DNA from: Opitutaceae bacterium
Lineage (GTDB): Bacteria > Verrucomicrobiota > Verrucomicrobiia > Opitutales > Opitutaceae
Assembly (NCBI GenBank): GCA_028280945.1
Contig: JANQKV010000047.1
Coordinates: 62,001 to 126,000 of the forward strand
Reading direction: 5' to 3'
DNA: 64,000 bases
In this document: positions 1 through 8,663 of the stretch, piece by piece
How positions within the stretch are numbered: position 1 is the stretch's first letter
Layout: the number at the start of each line of letters is the position of its first letter
Notes under the pieces: model-generated
Told to the model about the DNA's origin: nothing
What the model saw: only the letters and a program-made list of their open reading frames with translations
The model's database searches: none
Translations under genes and position numbers: made by a program

Positions 1-1
1 C

Positions 2-142
2 CCCAAAGCTCTCCGTTGCTACGCTTGGGGGCATCCCGTGGACAAGGGACCGCGTGAAATCACCACTGTCCTCGAAATCCCACCCGTCACATCGCCGCAG
101 ACCGCCGTTAAGGCTGCAGTCGCTTCGAGCTATGGCCGCTGA
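2..142 (+). CDS. C-terminal tail of an unidentified protein, cut by window edge
   Basis: One frame is open from the first complete codon to TGA at 140-142. It reads as an ordinary protein tail, including the stretch REITTVLEIPPVTSPQTAVK. The start lies outside the window, so length and family are unknown. The stop overlaps the ATG of the next gene at 132 by 11 bases, as expected for translationally coupled genes. I do not recognise the family. Support is codon plausibility and coupling only. Confidence 0.4.
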   Translation, partial: PKALRCYAWGHPVDKGPREITTVLEIPPVTSPQTAVKAAVASSYGR

Positions 143-437
143 CGACTTTTGTGCCCAAGAACCAGGTTCGCCCACGTTCCTGCCGGGCGAATACACATTG
201 CGATTCTACGACGTTGAAGATCGCGACGGGCACTTGCTCTTCTTCCAAGCGTCTACCCCGTTCCCTGCATTCCAAAAGGGCGACCGCATGAACACCGTGA
301 ACTGGCCCCTACAACAAGAGGGTAAACACGCCGTAGTAGAGGAGGTCTACCACAGCGTTTGGAGCATCGGCGACCAAGTCACCTGCGAGACAAGCGTTTA
401 TTGCCGCTTTGCCTACGCGAGACCGGATAGCATCTGA
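132..437 (+). CDS. hypothetical protein, 101 aa
   Basis: Small ORF starting at an ATG that overlaps the stop of the preceding partial gene. The product begins MAADDFCAQEPGSP and contains a plausible beta-rich stretch with FLPGEYTLRFYDVEDRDG, LLFFQASTPFPAF and CETSVYCRFAYA. There is no signal peptide, membrane segment or motif I can name. An upstream in-frame ATG at 54 would add 26 basic, low-complexity residues and lies inside the preceding gene, so I prefer 132. Function unknown; it probably shares a transcript with the upstream gene. Confidence 0.5.
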   Translation: MAADDFCAQEPGSPTFLPGEYTLRFYDVEDRDGHLLFFQASTPFPAFQKGDRMNTVNWPLQQEGKHAVVEEVYHSVWSIGDQVTCETSVYCRFAYARPDSI

Positions 438-892
438 TCCCCTCGCTTTGCAGCACTCGCAGGTCAGAAGAGCTATTGGAACAGTCCACCGCCACGCTGC
501 CCCTCTCCTTTGCAATCCGCCGATACACGCCGATTCGCTCCTCAAGCTTCGGATACGAGTCCGGTGGCGGCCGGTCAGGCAAGGGGGATCGAAATGGTGC
601 TTCGGCTGTCGGGTCTGAGTCAGTCATAACCACCGCCTTCCAAGACCGTGCCGCACCGTGCGGACACATCGCGCCTTAAAAAACGGTCACGCCTCGACCT
701 GCCTCACCGACCGACCGTTATCCACCTTATGACTCGCTTTCGCCTGCGACTCCAAGACTGATCCGTCAAAGCAACGTGGAGGCAAATTAGGACACCACCT
801 CTGGGTGTCTCCGTCGTGGAATGCCGTTTCGGAAAAGGCACGCTTGCTACGGGAGGCCAGCTTGCTCCATTTCGGTCTTTGCTTCCCTCATC
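438..892. other. intergenic stretch without a convincing gene
   Basis: About 455 bases separate the small gene ending at 437 from the ATP-grasp gene. A minus-strand frame at 379-627 (82 codons, starting MTDSDPTAEAPF) is open and partly protein-like, but it overlaps the upstream gene and has no recognisable domain. No tRNA, terminator with a T tract, or repeat was seen. The promoter of the ATP-grasp gene should lie here, but no clear -35/-10 pair stands out. Confidence 0.4.
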
Positions 893-3394
893 GTGCCCAA
901 ATCTTCCCGCTCGCTGCCCACGATTCCCTCCGCCCAGTTGCGTCCGCTGCGCAATCGATTGCGACAATCCATTCGGGACGCCGGACTGACCGACCTGTCC
1001 CCCACCTCACAGGGCAGCCGGGGCGATGCGGAGTTCTGGGACCTTGAACCGTCGCCATTGGTGATCCCGGCGAGTGAGTGGTCGCAGCTCAGTGCAGGCA
1101 TCGTGCAACGCGCCCGCCTGGTGAATGCCTTCCTCCATGACCTCTATCATCAGCAGGAGGTTTTGCGCGAGGGGGTGGTGCCTCCCGACTACACCCTGGC
1201 CGATCCCTACTACCGGCGCCCGTGCCTTGATCTCACCCCCGATCGAAAAGACCCCGCATCGCTCATCCGGTTTGATTTGGTGAAGACCGAAGCCGGGTGG
1301 GTGGTCACCGAGACCCACACCAACACACCGGTGGGGTTGAGTTACGCGGTGCAAAACCGCCGGTTTCTTACCCAGGAGGCGGCCGACTACTACCGCGCCC
1401 TGCCCGATTATCACTCCATCATTGATGCACCGCTTCAGCTGGTTGACCACCTGCGCCGCTTGTCCCCAACCACCGGACGACGGCCTTCGATGGTGTTTCT
1501 CACCACGGGACCACGTTATCCATTTTTTTCCGAACACTCCTTTCTGGCCCGCAAAACCGGACTGAGGCTGGCCCAGGGCGACGACCTCCTCGTGCTGGAC
1601 AACCGTGTCTATTTCAAAACCGTCGCCGGACTTGAACCGGTCGATGTCATCTACCGCCGGGTGCATGACGCCCACATCGATCCGGTGGTGTTTTCCACTG
1701 ATTTTCAAAGCGCGGGCATCCCGGGTCTCATGCAATGTATCCGCGCGGGCAACGTGACGGTCGCCAATGCCATCGGTGCGGGCGTGGCGGAAAACCGGGC
1801 GCTCAACGCTTTTTGGCAACCTTTGGCGCGCTACTACTTGGGCGAGCGCCTTAAACTCGCCGCTCCCACCACATGGTTATGCACCGATACCGACCATGTG
1901 GACGCCATCCTTGATGGCGCGGCCAAACTCGTCCTGCGACGCACCCACGCCGGACTGATTACCCAGCAACTCTCGCCCGCACCTCAGCTCAAACCCGGCA
2001 ATCTGCCGAATGCCGTTCGGCAAAATCCAGGTGGGTTCGTGGCCCAGTCCAAGCTGGCTTCCGTTCCCTTCGGCCGGGGCCGTGATCGTCGCCACGGATT
2101 CCGGCTCAGTGTGTTTGCCTTCACACGGCACAATCATGTTTCGGTGGTGCCCGGGGGCATCGTCAACATCGGGCCGGAGCCTCATCCGCGAAATCGCGTG
2201 GGACGCACGACCGATGTCGTGGTGCTCAGCGGTGGTCGCCACCGCGCCTCCGGGACCCTGGCCGACTTTGAAACAACCGGGGCGGCCGGCATCGATCTTT
2301 CCCCTCCTGGCTCCCGCTCAGCGGAGTCGTTGTATTGGTTGGGCCGATACCTTGAACGGGCGGAGGCCACGGCCCGCATGCTGGGCATACTGGAGGACGT
2401 GGCCTTGGAGGAGATTCCCGCAGCGGAGCGTCGGCGTTGGTTGCCGCTTTGGCGTGGACTGCTGGCCGCGACGGGCCATGAGCAGGAAAGGATCTCCGCT
2501 CGGACCAATCCCAAAATGACGCTGAGCGACGACCTGCTCTGGCGCATGACTCTCGACCGCAACCATCCGAGTTCTCTGCTCACCACGGCGGGGGCGGCAG
2601 CAGGCAACGCCCGGGAACTGCGCGCCTTTGTTTCTCCGGAGGCAGGAAACATCCTCAATCAACTCGATCGCAAGCTCCGCACGGCCGCCCAATCGGCACC
2701 ACAGGGACGCAACCGCGCGGCCCGCCTGCTCCGCCTTCGTGCCGCCCACCAGGCTCTTCGCAGTGTCCTCGTGGACATCAACGCCTGCCTGGGTTCAACC
2801 GCCCGCACCATGCTGCAGGACGCAGGGTGGCATTTTCTCCAAATCGGCAAACAACTGGAACGCGCCACCTTCACCGCCAACACCCTCATTCACGTGCTGC
2901 CGGTGGCGGCACGACACGCGACCGCCAACGCGGACGATTTCGGGATGGTTTACCGCGACAACCCGGAGCTGTCGGCCCTCCTGCGGATGTTGGGATCCCA
3001 GGATGCCTACCGACGCCTTTACCACACGCGCAGCCAACCGCTCTTTGTTGCCCAGCTCCTGCTCCAACAGCCCATGGCTCCCCGCAGCATCGCCCACAAT
3101 TTTCGCCAGATGCAGTCCAGCCTGAGAGCGATCAGTTCACTCGCCCGCATGCCGGAGGACAATGCATTCGCCCGGGCGATCAATACTGAGCTTCAGGCCC
3201 TGACCGAATTGAATCTCACCCCTTTCTTTGACGTCCCGCCCAGCGAATCAGGGCACGCCGAAGCCCGGCTCAACCAAACCCTCGAGGGTATCGCCAAGGA
3301 ACTCGCCAAAATGCATCAACTTCTGGGCGACCACTACTTCAGTCACCAAGCCAGCTTGGACGCGATGGTCGGGCATCCCGAGCTGAGCTTTTAA
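893..3394 (+). CDS. circularly permuted ATP-grasp / alpha-E domain fusion protein
   Basis: This 833-residue protein joins two domains that other bacteria often encode separately. The first ~470 residues match circularly permuted ATP-grasp proteins (DUF404/DUF407 type; YRRVHDAHIDP, GNVTVANAIGAGVAENRAL, a substrate loop around VVPGGIVNIG). From about residue 474 an all-helical alpha-E (DUF403) domain starts at SRSAESLYWLGRYLERAEAT. Such proteins are predicted ATP-dependent ligases or peptide-modifying enzymes, usually near a transglutaminase-like protease and a proteasome-type hydrolase; neither is in the window. I chose GTG at 893 because the 24 residues after the upstream ATG at 821 look non-native; 821 remains an alternative. 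The next gene follows after 89 bases. Exact reaction unknown. Confidence 0.85.
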   Translation: MPKSSRSLPTIPSAQLRPLRNRLRQSIRDAGLTDLSPTSQGSRGDAEFWDLEPSPLVIPASEWSQLSAGIVQRARLVNAFLHDLYHQQEVLREGVVPPDYTLADPYYRRPCLDLTPDRKDPASLIRFDLVKTEAGWVVTETHTNTPVGLSYAVQNRRFLTQEAADYYRALPDYHSIIDAPLQLVDHLRRLSPTTGRRPSMVFLTTGPRYPFFSEHSFLARKTGLRLAQGDDLLVLDNRVYFKTVAGLEPVDVIYRRVHDAHIDPVVFSTDFQSAGIPGLMQCIRAGNVTVANAIGAGVAENRALNAFWQPLARYYLGERLKLAAPTTWLCTDTDHVDAILDGAAKLVLRRTHAGLITQQLSPAPQLKPGNLPNAVRQNPGGFVAQSKLASVPFGRGRDRRHGFRLSVFAFTRHNHVSVVPGGIVNIGPEPHPRNRVGRTTDVVVLSGGRHRASGTLADFETTGAAGIDLSPPGSRSAESLYWLGRYLERAEATARMLGILEDVALEEIPAAERRRWLPLWRGLLAATGHEQERISARTNPKMTLSDDLLWRMTLDRNHPSSLLTTAGAAAGNARELRAFVSPEAGNILNQLDRKLRTAAQSAPQGRNRAARLLRLRAAHQALRSVLVDINACLGSTARTMLQDAGWHFLQIGKQLERATFTANTLIHVLPVAARHATANADDFGMVYRDNPELSALLRMLGSQDAYRRLYHTRSQPLFVAQLLLQQPMAPRSIAHNFRQMQSSLRAISSLARMPEDNAFARAINTELQALTELNLTPFFDVPPSESGHAEARLNQTLEGIAKELAKMHQLLGDHYFSHQASLDAMVGHPELSF

Positions 3395-3483
3395 CTCGAA
3401 TGGTCCACGTTCAACGGCAGTGCCAACGGTCAAGCCTTCCCCACCATTGACCCGGCTACACCACCCGCTCTACCACTCGCACC

Positions 3484-4221
3484 ATGTCTTCCCCTCAAGT
3501 CTCCCTGCAGCTCTGGTCTCTGCGCGACGACACCGCCAAGGATTTCGCCGCGACGGTTAAAGCGGTGGCCGATATCGGCTTTGCCGGTGTGGAAACAGCC
3601 GGCTACGGTAATCTCGAGCCGACCGATGCCGCGCAAGCGATCAAGGATGCCGGCTTGGTTGTCAGCGGCATGCACATTGGCATCCAGCGCCTGCGGGGAG
3701 AATTCAATGAAGTCGTTGACGAGGCCCTGCTCTGCGGAGCCCGCGACATCATTTGCCCGTTTTGGCCCGTCGACCACTTTCGCTCCGCCGGAGCTTGCCA
3801 GACCATCGCAACAGAGCTTGACGAGATAGGCGCTCGCCTGCGCGGCCTGGGTTTCCGTTTTCACTATCACAACCACGCTCACGAACTCGCCTTGTTTGAT
3901 GGGCGTCCCGCCATAGATTGGATGCTAGATGCCTCCACTCCGGCCAACCTCGGCTTCGAGGCCGATGTCTATTGGGTGCACGCCGGCGGCCAGGACCCGG
4001 CCAGGATTATCCGCGAACAGGGCCGCCGGATCACGTTGCTCCACATCAAGGATGAGAAAGAGATTGGATCGGGTCCGGTTGACTTCGAGTCCGTCTTTGC
4101 CGCTGCCGACAGCGTGGGTTCCGCCGAATGGTATGTCATCGAGGTGGAAAAGTATAACTACGAACCGCTTGAATCCGTCCGCCGCTCCTTTGATCAGTTG
4201 AAGGCCTGGGGACGCGCTTAA
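3484..4221 (+). CDS. sugar phosphate isomerase/epimerase family TIM-barrel protein
   Basis: 245 residues matching the xylose isomerase-like TIM-barrel family (AP endonuclease 2 superfamily). The order of conserved segments is typical: SLQLWSLRDD at the N-terminus, DIGFAGVETAGYGN, GMHIG, FHYHNHAHE with metal-binding His residues, EADVYWVHAGGQDP, LLHIKDE and a terminal WYVIEVEKYNYEPLESV. Members isomerise or epimerise keto-sugars or inositols through a divalent metal. It sits 15 bases upstream of a Gfo/Idh/MocA dehydrogenase on the same strand, so the two probably act in one sugar or polyol pathway. Substrate cannot be read from sequence. Cytoplasmic; no signal peptide. Confidence 0.85.
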   Translation: MSSPQVSLQLWSLRDDTAKDFAATVKAVADIGFAGVETAGYGNLEPTDAAQAIKDAGLVVSGMHIGIQRLRGEFNEVVDEALLCGARDIICPFWPVDHFRSAGACQTIATELDEIGARLRGLGFRFHYHNHAHELALFDGRPAIDWMLDASTPANLGFEADVYWVHAGGQDPARIIREQGRRITLLHIKDEKEIGSGPVDFESVFAAADSVGSAEWYVIEVEKYNYEPLESVRRSFDQLKAWGRA

Positions 4222-4236
4222 ACCTTCGCCAAAACT

Positions 4237-5301
4237 ATGCCCGCAAAACCCTCTCGCACCTTCAACATCGCGGTCATCGGCGCCGGAGCGATCGGCCTCG
4301 ACCACATTAAGAGCTTCAAACAACACCCCGCCGCACGGGTGTTGGGACTGGCCGAAGTCTCGCCCGAACGCGGTCGCGACGCCGCCGACGAGCACGACAT
4401 CCTCCATCTCGTCACCGACTATCGGGAGCTGCTGAAACGCGATGATATCGACGTCGTTTCGATCGCTCTGCCCAACTTCCTGCACGCCCCGGTTGGACTC
4501 GAGGCGCTCAAGGCCGGAAAGCACGTCATGATCGACAAGCCCATGGCAACCAATGCGCGCGACGCCGCCAAGCTCATCAGTGAGGCCAGGAAGCGCCGGC
4601 GGAGGCTGATGGTCGGTCAAAACATGCGGTTTACCGCCGAAATTCAGACCGCGAAGCAACTGATCAATCAGGGCAAGCTGGGTGACATCTACCATGCCAA
4701 AACGAGCTGGAACCGCCGCAGCGGCATCCCCCGGATCGGCTCGTGGTTTACCCAGAAACAATTCGCCGGCGGAGGCTGCACCTACGACATCGGCGTGCAC
4801 GCCCTGGATCGCGTGCTGTATTTGGTTGGCGAATTCGAAGCCGCTTCCGTGAGCGGCCAGACCTACTCCCGGCTCGGCCCCCTGGGTCGCGGGGATGGCA
4901 ATTGGGGGAGAGGCGAAATCGATCCCAACGCGACGTTCGATGTGGATGATCTCGCCGTGGCGTTGATCAAACTCAAATCAGGCCGCACCGTGTTTTTGGA
5001 AACATCATGGGCCGCGCATTTGCCCGACCACGACCTGGTCTCGTCCCAAATCCTGGGCACCGACGCCGGTCTTATGCTCAATCCCCTGCGCCTGATCCGC
5101 CCCAGCCGCCAAGGTTACGTGACCGAGGAGCTAAAGACGAGCACGCCGCTCGTCACCGAAAACCGCATGGTCCACTTCATCGATGTGCTGTTAGGCAAGG
5201 TGGAACCCTTTGTGAAGATGGAGGAGTCCCTGGCCGTGCAGAAGATTCTGGACGCCATCTACAAGTCCGCCGAGACAGGGCGCGAAGTGCGCCTGCGCTG
5301 A
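4237..5301 (+). CDS. Gfo/Idh/MocA family NAD(P)-dependent oxidoreductase
   Basis: 354 residues. The N-terminal Rossmann fold begins NIAVIGAGAIGLDHIKSF; the family lysine motif is in MIDKPMATN; the C-terminal alpha/beta domain includes GGGCTYDIGVHALDRVLYL, with the conserved Asp and His of the substrate pocket. These enzymes oxidise or reduce sugars, sugar acids or inositols with NAD(P). The ATG at 4237 lies 15 bases after the isomerase stop, consistent with one operon. It has no Tat or Sec signal, unlike many secreted Verrucomicrobial and Planctomycete members, so it should act in the cytoplasm. Substrate unknown. Confidence 0.9.
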   Translation: MPAKPSRTFNIAVIGAGAIGLDHIKSFKQHPAARVLGLAEVSPERGRDAADEHDILHLVTDYRELLKRDDIDVVSIALPNFLHAPVGLEALKAGKHVMIDKPMATNARDAAKLISEARKRRRRLMVGQNMRFTAEIQTAKQLINQGKLGDIYHAKTSWNRRSGIPRIGSWFTQKQFAGGGCTYDIGVHALDRVLYLVGEFEAASVSGQTYSRLGPLGRGDGNWGRGEIDPNATFDVDDLAVALIKLKSGRTVFLETSWAAHLPDHDLVSSQILGTDAGLMLNPLRLIRPSRQGYVTEELKTSTPLVTENRMVHFIDVLLGKVEPFVKMEESLAVQKILDAIYKSAETGREVRLR

Positions 5302-5312
5302 CCCCGATCAGC

Positions 5313-5795
5313 ATGCCGACTGACATTCGCGAGGCGACCGCTGCCGACTCGGGCTTGATACTGGATTTCATCAAGCAGCTGGCCGATTACGAGAAGATGT
5401 CCGATGAAGTCGTCGCGACCGAGGACAGTCTGCGGAAACAGCTCTTCCCGACGGACGGAAACCCCAAGGCACACGCCGTATTGGCATATGCCGGGGACCA
5501 ACCGGTCGGTTTTGCCCTTTATTTCTACAACTTCTCCACCTTCCTGTCGCGCCCGGGACTCTACCTGGAGGACTTGTATGTAAAACCTGAATACCGCGGA
5601 GCCGGCCACGGCAAGGCACTGCTGCTCCACCTCGCCCGGCAGGCCCATGCGGAAGGCTGCGGTCGCATGGAATGGACCGTGCTCGACTGGAACACCCCTT
5701 CCATTGATTTCTACCATGCGATGGGCGCCCAGATAATGAACGAATGGAAGATTTGCCGACTCGATCGCGAGGCCATGGCCCGTCTTGCCGACTGA
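5313..5795 (+). CDS. GNAT family N-acetyltransferase
   Basis: 160 residues with the GNAT fold: IREATAADSGLILDFIKQLADYEKM at the N-terminus, the acetyl-CoA loop in LEDLYVKPEYRGAGHGKALL (R/Q-x-x-G-x-G/A pattern), and WTVLDWNTPSIDFYHAMGA near the end. The spacing and the YLEDLYV...GxGxGK pattern resemble the diamine (spermidine/spermine) acetyltransferase group, so a polyamine or small-amine substrate is possible but not proven. The start is the ATG at 5313, 11 bases after the Gfo/Idh stop; the same frame stays open further upstream but there it only antisenses or shadows the dehydrogenase. Confidence 0.85.
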   Translation: MPTDIREATAADSGLILDFIKQLADYEKMSDEVVATEDSLRKQLFPTDGNPKAHAVLAYAGDQPVGFALYFYNFSTFLSRPGLYLEDLYVKPEYRGAGHGKALLLHLARQAHAEGCGRMEWTVLDWNTPSIDFYHAMGAQIMNEWKICRLDREAMARLAD

Positions 5796-5819
5796 CGCTC
5801 TTTGTCCGTAAAACGGAAC

Positions 5820-6611
5820 ATGCCCAAGCTGCCGTTTTACTGGATCGACGCCTTCACTTCACGCGCCTTCGGCGGCAACTCCGCCGCAGTGGTCCCACTG
5901 CCCCAATGGCTGGCGGATGAAGAACTGCAGCGCATGGCGACCCAGCACGGCCTGTCCGAAACAGCCTACTACGTGCCTTTGGCGGATGGCGCGTATCACC
6001 TTCGTTGGTTCACGCCAGGACGCGAGGTGGACCTCTGCGGTCACGCCACGCTCGCAGCCGCGACAGTATTGTTCAGCCAAAACGGCGAACGGGAAGAGGT
6101 TCGCTTCGAATCGATGAGCGGCCAGCTGACCGTGAGGCGCAACGAGGCCGGGCGATTTGAACTCAACTTCCCCAGCCGCCCGCCCAGCGTTTTGCCTGCG
6201 GGCAATTCGACCGCCCGCCTGTTGGAGGCCTTGGGGGTGGAGAAAGCCGTTTGGATTGGCCAGGCCCGCGATTTCCTGGTGGTTCTGGATTCAGCCCAAG
6301 CCGTCGCCGCACTGACACCGGATTTTGCGCAGCTGACCGATTTCGATGCCGTGACCGTTACGGCTCGAGGAACCGACTGTGACTTCGTATCCCGTCATTT
6401 TGCTCCCGGCTACGCGATTGATGAAGATCCCGTCACGGGGTCGGCCCACTGCACCCTCACCCCGTACTGGGCGGATCACTTGGGCCAGTCTGCCTTGACC
6501 GCACGTCAAATCTCCGCGCGGGGCGGCGAGCTTTGGTGCACGCTTGACGGCGACCGGGTTCGAATCGCAGGCAACGCCGTGATCTACCTGAGCGGGGAAC
6601 TGAGCTTCTAA
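5820..6611 (+). CDS. PhzF family isomerase-like protein
   Basis: 263 residues. The start region FYWIDAFTSRAFGGNSAAVV, the catalytic glutamate segment GLSETAYYV, VDLCGHATLAAATVLF and the C-terminal DEDPVTGSAHCTLTPYW are hallmark PhzF segments. The fold resembles diaminopimelate epimerase. PhzF itself isomerises dihydro-hydroxyanthranilate; most bacterial homologues are of unknown substrate, and no phenazine genes are nearby. I prefer ATG 5820 over TTG 5802. Its 3' end overlaps the convergent response-regulator gene by 4 bases, so no terminator separates them. Confidence 0.88.
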   Translation: MPKLPFYWIDAFTSRAFGGNSAAVVPLPQWLADEELQRMATQHGLSETAYYVPLADGAYHLRWFTPGREVDLCGHATLAAATVLFSQNGEREEVRFESMSGQLTVRRNEAGRFELNFPSRPPSVLPAGNSTARLLEALGVEKAVWIGQARDFLVVLDSAQAVAALTPDFAQLTDFDAVTVTARGTDCDFVSRHFAPGYAIDEDPVTGSAHCTLTPYWADHLGQSALTARQISARGGELWCTLDGDRVRIAGNAVIYLSGELSF

Positions 6612-7276
6612 CCCAGACCGTTCTGGAGCACCCAGCGGACGAGGCTGGCGACTTCGCGGACACCGAGCTTCTCCATGATATTGGCGCGGTGTTTTTCCAC
6701 GGTGCGGGTGCTGAGATCCAAATCGGAAGCGATTTCCTTGGAGGATCGGCCCGCCGCGACCAGGCGGGCGACTTCGAGTTCCCGGGCCGACAAGACTGAT
6801 GGCGGGGCTCCACTCGCCGGAGGAAGGTTCCCGGCCGCCGGGCCAGTTTCAGCCGCCACGTGGGAGGCGAAGAACATGCCGCCGGCCATCACCGTGTCGA
6901 TCGCCTGGATCACGTAGGCCAACGGGGCGGTTTTGTCCACAAACCCGGCCACGCCCAGTCGCATGAGCTTGGCGGGAAGCTGGGGTTCCGCGTGGCCGGT
7001 GAGAACCAGCACCTTGACCTCGGGATGGGCCGGGAGAAGCTCGGCCACGATGTCGAGCCCGTGTTTGCCCGGAAGTTGGAGGTCAACCAAGAGCAGTTCA
7101 GGTGGATCCTCCATGCAGGCTTCCAGCCCGATCGCTCCGTTGGAGTAGTCTTCCACCTGCTTCCAGCCTTTGCGCTTTTCGAGCGAGCGCTTAAGGAGCT
7201 GACGAAAGACAGTCTCGTCTTCGATTAACACCACGCGTGGTGATTCAGTGGTGGCATCTGGGTCGGCTGGAAACAT
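6608..7276 (-). CDS. NarL/FixJ-type response regulator
   Basis: 222 residues. The receiver domain starts with VVLIEDETVFRQLL (acidic pocket) and has the likely phospho-acceptor Asp in ELLLVDLQLPGKHGLD; VLVLTGH and the Lys in FVDKTAPL complete the switch residues. The C-terminal LuxR-type helix-turn-helix is LSARELEVARLVAAGRSSKE followed by TRTVEKHRANIMEKLGV. It is a DNA-binding transcription factor activated by phosphorylation. No histidine kinase is adjacent, so it is an orphan in this window. Start is the ATG at 7276; it converges with the PhzF gene. Confidence 0.93.
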   Translation of the reverse strand: MFPADPDATTESPRVVLIEDETVFRQLLKRSLEKRKGWKQVEDYSNGAIGLEACMEDPPELLLVDLQLPGKHGLDIVAELLPAHPEVKVLVLTGHAEPQLPAKLMRLGVAGFVDKTAPLAYVIQAIDTVMAGGMFFASHVAAETGPAAGNLPPASGAPPSVLSARELEVARLVAAGRSSKEIASDLDLSTRTVEKHRANIMEKLGVREVASLVRWVLQNGLG

Positions 7277-7343
7277 AGACGCTTAAGCTTTTGTTAAAGA
7301 ATAATTGGATGTCGGCAAGCGTGCTCTTCAAGTTCTTCTCCAG

Positions 7344-8663
7344 TCACTTGGAATCATCGGCATCAAACGTCGCCGACCGACGCCCATCGGCAAATTCGAT
7401 TTCATAGGATCCGCCAGGCTGGACGGCTGCCTTTCGCATGACAGGGCGCCCTGCGGAGTCACGCACGATGGTAAAACCACGGCGCAGGGTCGATTCAGGG
7501 CTCACGGCCTGGAGGCGTTGCCAAAGTGAAAGCAATCGCTGTGATTCGCTTTCGACCCGTCGCTGAGGATCCAGGGTTTCCCACCTCATTCGGGTGAGTT
7601 GGATCCGTTGTTGGTGCTGATTCACGGTCTGGTCGAGACTCCGCCGGAGCCGGTTCGCGAGATCATCCCGCCGCAACCAGCCCTGTTCAATTTGGGCTCG
7701 GGGCGCCAACAGGCGCAACCGGTCCTTGAGGCCCTGCAAGTCCCGTCGATGATCGCGCACCGCGCCATTGACGTAGCCGGCCAAATCGGCCGCTGCTTCC
7801 ATCATCCGCGAAATCTGGTCCTGATAGGCACTGGAAACGAGTTCGGCCGCCCCGCTCGGCGTTTCCGCGCGAACGTCCGCCGCAAAATCCGCCAGGGTGA
7901 AATCGATTTCGTGGCCGACCGCCGAGATGACCGGGATGTCGGAACCGGCGATGGCCCGGACCACGGGTTCTTCATTGAAGGCCCAAAGATCCTCGAGACT
8001 GCCCCCGCCCCGCCCGGTGACAATGAGATCAAAGTCACCCACCGTATTGGCCCAGGCGATACCAGCCGTGATTTCCTCAGCCGCTCCCTCGCCTTGGACC
8101 TTGGCGGGCACGACCACCAGTCTTCCCCGCCAACCCCGGCGGAGCAGAATCCTCAAAAAATCCTGCACCGCGGCACCAGTCGGCGAAGTCACAATGGCGA
8201 TTCGCAACGGCAGTGCCGGCAACGCCCGTTTGCGATCGGCATCGAACAGTCCCTCGGCCGCCAAGCGGCGTTTGAGGGCTTCAAACTCCCGCTGCAAGCG
8301 GCCGATCCCATCTTCCTCCACCTCGCGCACGATCAGCTGGTATTGGCCGCGGGCCTCATAAACGCTGATTTCGCCGCCCAGGACCACTTGGAGACCATCT
8401 CCCACATCCACCGTCTGCCGGGCCGCATCCCCCCGAAACATCACACAGGCCAGCTGCGCGCCGGCGTCCTTGAGCTGGAAATAGCAGTGGCCGCTGCTCT
8501 GTCGCCGAAAATTGGATACCTCGCCCTTGACGCGCACTTCGCCCACCCCGCGCTCCAGCAAGGTCTTCACGCGGCGAGTGAGAGCAGTGACACTTTCCGC
8601 CGTTTTGGCTGGCGCAAAAAGCTCGTCCGCCGGCTCGGTCAACTCGTCCTGCCAATCCGTCAC
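7344..8663 (-). CDS. xseA: exodeoxyribonuclease VII large subunit
   Basis: 439 residues, the usual size. The N-terminal OB fold carries VKGEVSNFRRQSSGHCYFQL. The catalytic domain includes ALPLRIAIVTSPTGAAVQDF, FDLIVTGRGGGSLEDLWAFN, PVISAVGHEIDFTLADFAADVRAETPSGAAEL; a helical coiled region follows. With XseB it degrades single-stranded DNA to oligonucleotides in the cytoplasm. xseB is not in the window. The ATG overlaps the stop of the upstream VTT-family gene by 4 bases (ATGA), indicating co-transcription and coupling. Confidence 0.96.
   Translation of the reverse strand: MTDWQDELTEPADELFAPAKTAESVTALTRRVKTLLERGVGEVRVKGEVSNFRRQSSGHCYFQLKDAGAQLACVMFRGDAARQTVDVGDGLQVVLGGEISVYEARGQYQLIVREVEEDGIGRLQREFEALKRRLAAEGLFDADRKRALPALPLRIAIVTSPTGAAVQDFLRILLRRGWRGRLVVVPAKVQGEGAAEEITAGIAWANTVGDFDLIVTGRGGGSLEDLWAFNEEPVVRAIAGSDIPVISAVGHEIDFTLADFAADVRAETPSGAAELVSSAYQDQISRMMEAAADLAGYVNGAVRDHRRDLQGLKDRLRLLAPRAQIEQGWLRRDDLANRLRRSLDQTVNQHQQRIQLTRMRWETLDPQRRVESESQRLLSLWQRLQAVSPESTLRRGFTIVRDSAGRPVMRKAAVQPGGSYEIEFADGRRSATFDADDSK

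Noticed and set aside
379..627. Minus-strand 82-codon frame starting MTDSDPTAEAPF
   Set aside because: It overlaps the better-supported plus-strand gene at 132-437, is Pro-rich at the start and has no recognisable fold. It is only mentioned in the intergenic note.
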